A stretch of DNA of 18,265 nt, taken from an uncultured Moraxella sp. Its GTDB lineage: Bacteria > Pseudomonadota > Gammaproteobacteria > Pseudomonadales > Moraxellaceae. The translations under genes were made by a program, and so were the position numbers. The notes beneath the pieces were generated by a model that ran no database searches, was not told where the DNA came from, and saw nothing but the letters and a program-made list of their open reading frames with translations. Positions 1 through 5,607 of this stretch are shown here, in pieces; within the stretch, counting starts at the first letter, position 1, and each line of letters begins with the position of its first letter. The DNA lies in NCBI GenBank assembly GCA_943908405.1, contig CALTTE010000034.1, forward strand, positions 1 through 18,265. The letters are read 5' to 3'.

Positions 1-54
1 ACCAGGGACACACGGATTAACAGTCCGATGCTCTACCAACTGAGCTATTGGGGA
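1..54 (-). tRNA. tRNA-Asn (GUU), 3' part cut by window edge
   Basis: Read on the minus strand, the sequence starts TCCCCAATAGCTCAG, runs through a normal D arm and reaches an anticodon loop CTGTTAA, giving anticodon GTT (plus-strand positions 19-21), hence asparagine. The gene runs off the left edge inside the T arm, so the 3' acceptor strand and CCA end are not seen. Its 5' end is one base after the encoded CCA of the preceding tRNA-Lys, so the two are surely cut from one transcript. Confidence 0.93.
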
Positions 55-55
55 A

Positions 56-131
56 TGGTGGGCTGTGCAGGATTCGAACCTGCGACCAATTGATTAAAAG
101 TCAACTGCTCTACCAACTGAGCTAACAGCCC
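56..131 (-). tRNA. tRNA-Lys (UUU), copy 2 of the transcript
   Basis: A complete 76-base cloverleaf on the minus strand, starting GGGCTGTTAGCTCAG and ending with an encoded CCA (plus-strand tgg at 56-58). The anticodon loop is CTTTTAA with anticodon TTT at 96-98. The 7-bp acceptor stem pairs GGGCTGT with ACAGCCC. It is base-for-base identical to the copy at 147-222 and is followed one base later by tRNA-Asn. Confidence 0.97.
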
Positions 132-146
132 TTAAGCAAAATTAAA

Positions 147-222
147 TGGTGGGCTGTGCAGGATTCGAACCTGCGACCAATTGATTAAAAGTCAACTGCT
201 CTACCAACTGAGCTAACAGCCC
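147..222 (-). tRNA. tRNA-Lys (UUU), copy 1 of the transcript
   Basis: A complete 76-base tRNA on the minus strand, identical to the copy at 56-131: same acceptor stem, same CTTTTAA anticodon loop, encoded CCA at 147-149. A 15-base AT-rich spacer (132-146) separates the copies. It is the first tRNA after the promoter at 244-271, so the order of transcription is Lys, Lys, Asn. Confidence 0.97.
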
Positions 223-243
223 ATATTTGCTTAAGTGGTGCAT

Positions 244-271
244 ATTATACCGTTAATTTGAATTTTTGCAA
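244..271 (-). promoter_or_regulatory. Promoter of the tRNA-Lys-Lys-Asn unit
   Basis: On the minus strand, TTGCAA (271-266) and a perfect TATAAT (249-244) are 16 bp apart, and the predicted start is about 15 bases before the first tRNA. The bases after the -10 box are GC-richer than the surroundings, as often seen at stable-RNA promoters. It lies just after the end of holA. Confidence 0.7.
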
Positions 272-297
272 GGGATTTTTGGCTTTTCTGAACAAAT

Positions 298-1311
298 CTA
301 GATAAATTGATGAATTTTTGTGGATTTTTTGGGTGGTAGGCAGATTTCAAGGCATAAATTTGCCAGCATTGTCCATTCATTGCCTGTATGTAAGCCTTTA
401 ATGACTTGGTCAATGGCATACAGTTGTTTTAGGTGTTCGCTATTGACACTGTGGCGGTTTTTGGCTTTTTGATACAGTAGTTGCTTTTTTTTCCAAAGAT
501 TGAGCTTGTCAAAGTCGGTATACTGTAATTGCAATAAGTGGCGTATTTCTTTGGCAACTGCCCAAAGCACAATACTTGAGGCGGTGGTTTGTTTGAGTTC
601 AGACAAGATTTGTAAGGCTTTGTTGCCATCGCCGATAAGTAGGGTGTCGCATAGGTCAAAAACGCTGTACTGTCCGCCACCACTTAAGGCGTTGGTGAGC
701 ATTTGTGGGTCAATGGCAAGATTGGGGTATAAATCAGACAATCGCCATAAGGTTTGATAGGCATTAACCAGATGATGCTCAGTGTGGGTCATCAATAAAT
801 GCCAAGCGTCTTGGTCAAGTTGTATATTAAATTCTTTGGCTTTTTGGGCAAGAATGGCGTGGCGGGTCGCCTCATCAAAAATATGACAATCAACGCTATG
901 CCCCTTGGTGGCAAATAGCTGAAATAATGCACTGGTTTGGGCTTTTTTGTCCTGTCGTGGCAAGGTATAAATCAGGCAATGTTTTGAGCTGCCTTGCTGG
1001 ATACTGTTTGCAAAGTGGGTTAATTGTTGCAAAACCGCTTCGCTGGGCTTTTGTTTGCCTGAAACGATAACGGCATTGTGTTCAGCAAATAGTGACAGAT
1101 TGTCAAGCTCGGCAATCACAAGCTCCCAGTCTTTTTTGCTATGCAAATCAATGCGTTTAATCACTTGATTGTGCTTGATAAATAATGGACGCATTGCATC
1201 AATGAGCCAGTTTTGTACCAATGGCTCATCACCGTGTAACAGCCAAAGCCCTGTAACTAGGGGCTGTTGTCGTAAAATTTGCTGATAGGTGCTGATAAAT
1301 TTACTTTGCAA
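298..1311 (-). CDS. holA: DNA polymerase III subunit delta
   Basis: The 337-residue protein is the delta subunit of the DNA polymerase III clamp loader, which opens the beta clamp so that it can be loaded on primed DNA. The N-terminus (LLHGDEPLVQNWLIDAMRP) has the HolA pattern, where the P-loop of the related AAA+ subunits is degenerate, followed by the family's lid and C-terminal collar region (for example LSGGGQYSVFDLCDTLL). Length is typical. The start is a TTG codon at 1311-1309, supported by an AAAAGGAT Shine-Dalgarno sequence five bases upstream; no better ATG is available. It follows lptE by 62 bases on the same strand, the same order as in enterobacterial leuS-lptE-holA clusters. No convincing terminator is seen before the tRNA promoter. 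Confidence 0.95.
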   Translation of the reverse strand: MQSKFISTYQQILRQQPLVTGLWLLHGDEPLVQNWLIDAMRPLFIKHNQVIKRIDLHSKKDWELVIAELDNLSLFAEHNAVIVSGKQKPSEAVLQQLTHFANSIQQGSSKHCLIYTLPRQDKKAQTSALFQLFATKGHSVDCHIFDEATRHAILAQKAKEFNIQLDQDAWHLLMTHTEHHLVNAYQTLWRLSDLYPNLAIDPQMLTNALSGGGQYSVFDLCDTLLIGDGNKALQILSELKQTTASSIVLWAVAKEIRHLLQLQYTDFDKLNLWKKKQLLYQKAKNRHSVNSEHLKQLYAIDQVIKGLHTGNEWTMLANLCLEICLPPKKSTKIHQFI

Positions 1312-1373
1312 GGCTATCCTTTTGTTTGGTGGTTGAATGCTTAAAAAAAATTTATAATAAGGCTTGATAAGCG

Positions 1374-1985
1374 TTAAGGGCTAAAATGTAATAAATGGTA
1401 TTGCTCGGCAATTTGCTCGGCAAATTCACTATAAAGCCAAGCACGAATGGCGTTGTCGTTGTCTTGGGCGATGGTCGCCTCGTTATGCTGATAGCTATAA
1501 GAGACACTAATTGGGTAGCTTTGGCTTAAGTGGCTTTGATTTAAGTGGCTTTGGTGTGAATGGTTGGGATAGCTGACCGTAGCACTTAACACAAGACGGA
1601 TTTCACTTAACACCCCAAGCAATTCATAGCGTTGCAAGGTGATATTGTTGAGCTCAATATCCGCTGTTGTTTTTGCGTTGGCGGTGGTATTAGCGGTCAT
1701 TGGTGTGGGCGTATCTAACTGGGTAATAGGCTGGGTAATAGGCTGGGCAAGCTTTTGTGATAAGGCGGTATTGATGGCTAAGATAAGGTCTTGGTCGGTG
1801 CTATTGATGTTAAGGACAATGGGTATGGGGTTGGTGGTGGGCTGTGCTGATGGGGTGGTACGCAAGGCAAAGCCACAGCCTGTTAAGGCGATGGTACAAA
1901 AAGCCCAAAGCCAAGCGGTTATTGGTTTTTTGGTTGGTAAGGCTTGTTTGGTTGCGTGGGTGATATGGTGGTATTTTAATTGCAT
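1374..1985 (-). CDS. lptE: LPS-assembly lipoprotein LptE
   Basis: The 203-residue lipoprotein is the outer-membrane partner of LptD and acts as a plug in the lipopolysaccharide export channel. A hydrophobic stretch ends in the lipobox LTGC (residues 34-37), followed by GFALR, the signature seen at the mature start of LptE (GCGFxLR). The signal peptide is long because of a charged N-region. AAGGG lies seven bases before the ATG. Two stretches are internal repeats: residues near 83-90 (QPITQPITQ, from a 12-bp repeat at 1719-1750) and near 144-155 (SHLNQSHLSQ, from a 15-bp repeat at 1524-1553), both probably in surface loops. Overall sequence similarity in this family is low, so the call rests on lipobox, length and position just before holA. 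Confidence 0.88.
   Translation of the reverse strand: MQLKYHHITHATKQALPTKKPITAWLWAFCTIALTGCGFALRTTPSAQPTTNPIPIVLNINSTDQDLILAINTALSQKLAQPITQPITQLDTPTPMTANTTANAKTTADIELNNITLQRYELLGVLSEIRLVLSATVSYPNHSHQSHLNQSHLSQSYPISVSYSYQHNEATIAQDNDNAIRAWLYSEFAEQIAEQYHLLHFSP
1524..1553. repeat. 15-bp tandem repeat inside lptE
   Basis: Two 15-bp units, gcttaagtggctttg (1524-1538) and atttaagtggctttg (1539-1553), differ at two positions. They stay in frame and encode the repeated SHLxQ pentapeptide of LptE. A weaker partial unit lies just before. Confidence 0.85.
1719..1750. repeat. 12-bp tandem repeat inside lptE
   Basis: ctgggtaatagg occurs twice exactly (1719-1730, 1731-1742), followed by a partial third copy. 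It encodes the in-frame PITQ-type repeat of LptE. Confidence 0.85.
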
Positions 1986-2053
1986 TGACCGCCCTTGATG
2001 GTTATTGAATTTAATGGTTTGCTTAAATGTGATGGGTGATATGGATATTGGGC

Positions 2054-2124
2054 AAATTAACTTGCACTTAAATTAACTTGCATTTAAATTAAATGATTTT
2101 TGTTGTATTATCATTGTATTATCA
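2054..2124. repeat. Adjacent 16-bp and 11-bp tandem repeats upstream of lptE
   Basis: The 16-bp unit aaattaacttgcactt (2054-2069) is repeated with one change at 2070-2085, with the start of a third copy after it. The 11-bp unit ttgtattatca occurs exactly twice at 2103-2113 and 2114-2124. They sit in the 216-bp gap between the Hint gene and lptE, which holds no gene that I can support. Confidence 0.85.
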
Positions 2125-2134
2125 CGATTAACAA
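2107..2134 (-). promoter_or_regulatory. Possible promoter for lptE-holA
   Basis: On the minus strand, TTGTTA (2134-2129) and GATAAT (2112-2107) are separated by 16 bp, about 120 bases before the lptE start. lptE would need its own promoter if the Hint gene upstream cut it off from leuS. The region is AT-rich, so chance matches are likely. Confidence 0.3.
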
Positions 2135-2201
2135 CAAAAACCAATAAAAATAGTCAAAAATCATCTGCTTTAACCAAATTGCTAATGCCCAAACCAAATC
2201 G

Positions 2202-4937
2202 CTAAAAACAGCCGTTGAATGTTAGTTTTTTAATTACACGTTTTAATAAATGATTTTGACAAACCATTGATTTGTTGTTTTTTGTTATCAAACCAGTAAT
2301 GTTTAAGTTCGTATTTATATTTAATAATTTGCATTTATATTGGGCAGACTGTGAATCAACTTCTTTCAATTTATAACCTTCCCAAACTTTTGTTGGCTCT
2401 CCATTAATCGTACGAGTTCTGTATCCATCTGTATCAACTTTCCAAAGCTCAAAACTATTATCTTTAATAGCTTCAAGAATCTGAACATTAAATACATCTA
2501 TATCAGCTTGTTTTTTAAGAGCATATATTAGATTATGGTCAGCATTTTGAGTACGAGTAAGTGAATCAAGTTGATTATAAAGGTTATCAATTGCATAATG
2601 CCGAGCAGCATTGGCGAACTCCAATTTACCATCAACCCCTTTTTCCGCAGGAGCCACCTTTTTAGTACTTAGGGCTTGATAAGGCAAAGAAGCCTTACGG
2701 TCAATATAACTCTTTACAAGTTTTCCATTTATCATCTCTTCAGTAAAACCTTCAAATTTTACGAAGTTTAGGACGCTATTATTTGTTGTAACTACTCCAT
2801 TGGTATCAACAGTTTGATAATTTGGATGTTTTCTAAATGCGATATACTCAAATTGTATATATTCATCTCCAATTTTTGCATATATAGCATTACGGGAACC
2901 ATGTTCAAAATCAACTGCATTAATCTTCCCTTTAGTTACTGAATTTACCTTTACTCGTCCAACCCGAACTATAGCAGGAACAAGTAGGTCACTATCTTCT
3001 GGTAAGCTTTTAAAAAAATCGTTGGCTTCTTTTAAACTATGGAATATTGGCAGATTTGGAACAGGTGACCCACTCCACGTTTTTACATCCGCATCGGTAG
3101 TGACTGGACATTTGTCATTATGAACCCATAGCTTATCAAAGATATAATAAGTGTGGTTATCTGCTACTTCAAAATTATACACCGTATCCCGTCGTGGATT
3201 GTCTGTAACATAAATTTCACCTTTACCTTCAATATGAACTGGACTGTAGCTACTTCGTCCATCTAACAATTCAGTACAATCACCATTTTCACTATAGACT
3301 TGAAATGTATATTGTGATTTTTTATTTTTATCAGCAAACTGGTCTAAATGAGTAACACTGGTAAATCCCAATGATGCTTTTACATCAGCATGGTTGGTTT
3401 GGTATTCAGGACACGATAAGATGACATAGGCTTGATATCCTTCCTCCTTCATTTCCAATAATTGCCCTTTCTTCAAGTCTTCAAGGTTAGTCCACCCTTG
3501 TCCTTTTACCCAGAATGGATGGTTCGGTGTTGCTTTTACTCCAAAGACCTTGCCTTTCCTACTAAGATTTAGGATAGATGTATCACTTAAGCCATAAGCT
3601 TTAGTAGAGTTTTTGACAATTGCATATGTCAGTTCAAATATTGGTTTATTATGATGTACGATAGTTTTTACAACGGGTTTAAACTCTTGTTTGCCTATAC
3701 CACTTTCATGTTTAGATAATACCATATCACCGACTTGGATATCTTCGATACGCTTTAATCCTTTATCTGTAGTAATACGAGTTCCTGCAGGGAAACATGC
3801 TTGCTCATCAATTAACTTCATGAATTGTTGAGCAACTTCAGATTCTGCATTATCCTTAGCAAGCTCATACATCTGGTCAACCCATTCTGGATTTGTCATA
3901 TCAAACGTTATCGGCTCTTCAGCTTCTTTAATTACCTTCTTCATCTGAGCTTCAGGCAAACCCTCTTCATGCTTAATCAAGGCATCTTTAATCGCCGTTA
4001 ACTCTGCCATTTGTTGAGCCAATGCGTAAGAAAATGCCTCTGGTTTATTCATCAAATCTTTGGACATATGAATCACAATCAAATCTGGTGTATTACCAAA
4101 TACACTGTCATAGGTAAATAGTTTTTCTGCACCATTGGCTAAGTTACTTGGTAACTCAAGGCTAGATACAGCATCTGCATTCTCTTTACTCACAAGCATT
4201 TTATCCTCAATGATTAATAAAATATCTTTTTCAATGTATTGATCCTCAAACCCTGCACGAGTATCTTTGGTTTTGACTTTGATCACTCTTAGATAGTCTT
4301 GCATCTCCTTGGATGCTTGTTCTGACATACTGTCAAATTTTTTGGGCTTTTCAACTTTTACAATATCCCAGTCACTGACATAAAATTCTTTGTCAGCAAC
4401 CTCATAGAAAAAGCTATCATTAGTAAAAGAGTTTTCGATTAAATCATCAATAACCAAAGGATCCTTAACTGTTACCTTAGTTTTGGCAGGTAGGTCGGAT
4501 TCTCTAATCACATTTTGAGCAGGTTTCAGACTATCTGCACTAAATTTATCTTTAGTGGTTCTTGACCAAGTAGTTAATTTATCGTTCCGCTCTTGAATAT
4601 AATTAGAAATTGATTGATGGGTATCTTTCATTTGGCGATTTAGATTCAATAACTTGTCTGTCGCATCAGCTTTTTTATAAGCTGCTGTTTCTCTATAAGC
4701 CTTTGCTTCATCAACTTTGCCTGAACGCTCTAACTCATCAGCATGGGTGAGAATCTCTTTGCTAGCTCTATATTCTGCCATTGCTTTTTTCGTACCAATG
4801 CCTAATAACATAAGATTTAGTGTTGCAGTTGTGACTCTCTTAACATCTTTTTTATCAGAGGCACCAAAATCCAACCACGCTTCTTCAAACTCTTTACCTG
4901 CATAGTAGGCTCCCACTGGAGTAAAGCCAATCACCAT
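2202..4937 (-). CDS. Hint-domain polymorphic toxin fragment, probably 5'-truncated
   Basis: The 911-residue product has three parts. Residues 1-380 are an unrecognised charged, mostly helical region. Residues 381-607 are a Hint (hedgehog/intein) domain: it opens with the nucleophile in CFPAGTRI (C381), has the T-x-x-H block ATPNHPFWV (T470, H473), and closes with NHTYYIFDKLWVHND (H606, N607). Residues 608-911 would be the effector released by Hint self-cleavage; I do not recognise its fold. In known polymorphic toxins such Hint domains release a C-terminal toxin from a large secreted carrier. Here no secretion signal, filamentous-haemagglutinin repeats or neighbouring immunity gene is visible. 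The frame stays open for 33 codons upstream of the first ATG, and that ATG has no Shine-Dalgarno sequence. The gene is AT-richer than its neighbours (17 of 60 bases are G or C at 3601-3660, against 30 of 60 at 7141-7200 in leuS), which suggests transfer. The Hint call is firm; expression and toxicity are inference. Confidence 0.8.
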   Translation of the reverse strand: MVIGFTPVGAYYAGKEFEEAWLDFGASDKKDVKRVTTATLNLMLLGIGTKKAMAEYRASKEILTHADELERSGKVDEAKAYRETAAYKKADATDKLLNLNRQMKDTHQSISNYIQERNDKLTTWSRTTKDKFSADSLKPAQNVIRESDLPAKTKVTVKDPLVIDDLIENSFTNDSFFYEVADKEFYVSDWDIVKVEKPKKFDSMSEQASKEMQDYLRVIKVKTKDTRAGFEDQYIEKDILLIIEDKMLVSKENADAVSSLELPSNLANGAEKLFTYDSVFGNTPDLIVIHMSKDLMNKPEAFSYALAQQMAELTAIKDALIKHEEGLPEAQMKKVIKEAEEPITFDMTNPEWVDQMYELAKDNAESEVAQQFMKLIDEQACFPAGTRITTDKGLKRIEDIQVGDMVLSKHESGIGKQEFKPVVKTIVHHNKPIFELTYAIVKNSTKAYGLSDTSILNLSRKGKVFGVKATPNHPFWVKGQGWTNLEDLKKGQLLEMKEEGYQAYVILSCPEYQTNHADVKASLGFTSVTHLDQFADKNKKSQYTFQVYSENGDCTELLDGRSSYSPVHIEGKGEIYVTDNPRRDTVYNFEVADNHTYYIFDKLWVHNDKCPVTTDADVKTWSGSPVPNLPIFHSLKEANDFFKSLPEDSDLLVPAIVRVGRVKVNSVTKGKINAVDFEHGSRNAIYAKIGDEYIQFEYIAFRKHPNYQTVDTNGVVTTNNSVLNFVKFEGFTEEMINGKLVKSYIDRKASLPYQALSTKKVAPAEKGVDGKLEFANAARHYAIDNLYNQLDSLTRTQNADHNLIYALKKQADIDVFNVQILEAIKDNSFELWKVDTDGYRTRTINGEPTKVWEGYKLKEVDSQSAQYKCKLLNINTNLNITGLITKNNKSMVCQNHLLKRVIKKLTFNGCF
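2230..2334 (-). other. Small open frame overlapping the 3' end of the Hint gene
   Basis: In another frame than the Hint gene, an ATG at 2334-2332 opens 34 codons ending in TAA (2232-2230). The product begins MQIIKYKYELKHYWF and is mixed in composition, whereas the same DNA in the Hint frame gives an Asn/Lys/Leu-rich tail. It may be the remnant of an immunity gene start, or the true toxin end after a frameshift, or chance. No Shine-Dalgarno sequence is seen. Confidence 0.2.
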
Positions 4938-5036
4938 ATGTTTTATATTGTCTTTAAATTTTTCTTCGTCACCATCTCTATCATATTCATCTACTGAAGC
5001 TCGTGTTTGGGTGGATTGGGTAGTTTTGCAGGATGT
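4938..5036 (-). pseudogene. Start-less open extension upstream of the Hint gene
   Basis: Upstream of the Hint gene's first ATG the same frame stays open for 33 codons, up to a TAG at 5039-5037, with no ATG, GTG or TTG. The stretch closest to the ATG (VDEYDRDGDEEKFKDNIKH) reads like real acidic coding sequence continuous with the gene. I infer a remnant of a longer gene whose front was lost near 5036. The rest of the gap up to 5119 is AT-rich and holds an 11-bp direct repeat gcctaaataat at 5094-5104 and 5110-5120. Confidence 0.5.
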
Positions 5037-5119
5037 CTATTTTTATTTAAAGTTATGGTGTAATATATATTTGCTTTGATGTATTTAAATATTGCCTAAA
5101 TAATATACTGCCTAAATAA

Positions 5120-5413
5120 TCAAAAGCTAGCGATTAAATATCGTAAACCAAAGCCAAGCCAATAAATCACCACCGCCAAAATCACAGCGGTAATAATACT
5201 GGCAATCTTTCTAATCATTGGTGGGGCAATGGTTGTTTGGGTGATGGTGGTGTCGGTATGGGCTGGCTGGCTGCCCAAAAAAGCGATACGACAGCCTGCG
5301 TGCAGGACAATAAATAGCCCAATAATTGCCCAATGCAATTGCATTACCCCTGCTACAAAGTTGGCAAGCACAATCACATTGGATAACAGGCTAAGCCATT
5401 TGGTGTAATTCAT
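5120..5413 (-). CDS. Small inner-membrane protein of unknown function
   Basis: A 97-residue protein with two hydrophobic segments near the start (about residues 7-25 and 27-46), a short polar Thr-rich loop, and a third near the end (about 67-93), consistent with two or three membrane passes. I do not recognise a family. It lies between leuS and the inserted Hint gene on the same strand, 181 bases after the leuS stop. A TATAAT on the minus strand at 5445-5440 could be its -10 box, but no matching -35 is seen, and no clear Shine-Dalgarno sequence precedes the ATG. The next in-frame codons upstream soon reach a stop, so this ATG is the first possible. Confidence 0.65.
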   Translation of the reverse strand: MNYTKWLSLLSNVIVLANFVAGVMQLHWAIIGLFIVLHAGCRIAFLGSQPAHTDTTITQTTIAPPMIRKIASIITAVILAVVIYWLGFGLRYLIASF

Positions 5414-5428
5414 AAATATTGCCCAATC

Positions 5429-5458
5429 TATAGTTTATAATTATATAGTCTATAATTT
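5429..5458. repeat. 15-bp tandem repeat upstream of the membrane protein gene
   Basis: tatagtttataatta (5429-5443) is followed by tatagtctataattt (5444-5458), two mismatches. It overlaps the possible -10 box of the 97-residue membrane protein gene, so copy number could affect its expression. Confidence 0.7.
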
Positions 5459-5492
5459 GATAATTTTTAAATATCTGATTTATAGACAAATA

Positions 5493-5516
5493 AGGCTTAA
5501 TGTTATTTTTAAGCCT
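5493..5516 (-). terminator. Possible leuS terminator hairpin
   Basis: A perfect 8-bp stem (aggcttaa at 5493-5500, ttaagcct at 5509-5516) with an 8-base loop lies about 80 bases after the leuS stop codon. On the minus strand it is followed by TATTTGT, a weak T tract, so termination may be partial. Confidence 0.4.
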
Positions 5517-5573
5517 ATGGCACATAAGCATAACTGTTCTTGCAATTATTGCTATACTATTATTAACGCAAAT

Positions 5574-5607
5574 ACAGTTATACAACAATTACAGTTATAC
5601 AACAATG
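5574..5607. repeat. 17-bp duplication across the leuS stop codon
   Basis: acagttatacaacaatt (5574-5590) and acagttatacaacaatg (5591-5607) differ only in the last base. The second copy contains the last codons and TAA of leuS; the first lies just downstream of the stop codon in leuS sense, so the gene end appears to have been duplicated. Confidence 0.85.

Noticed and set aside
1639..1998. Plus-strand open frame of 119 codons opposite lptE
   Set aside because: It is antisense to a lipoprotein gene with a lipobox and Shine-Dalgarno sequence; its Val/Gly-rich product is what one expects from the opposite strand of Thr/Pro/Gln-rich coding DNA.
3114..3797. Hint domain as a true intein splicing two exteins of a host enzyme
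   Set aside because: No recognisable host protein flanks it, no homing endonuclease is seen, and the architecture (Hint followed by a C-terminal region) fits polymorphic toxins better.
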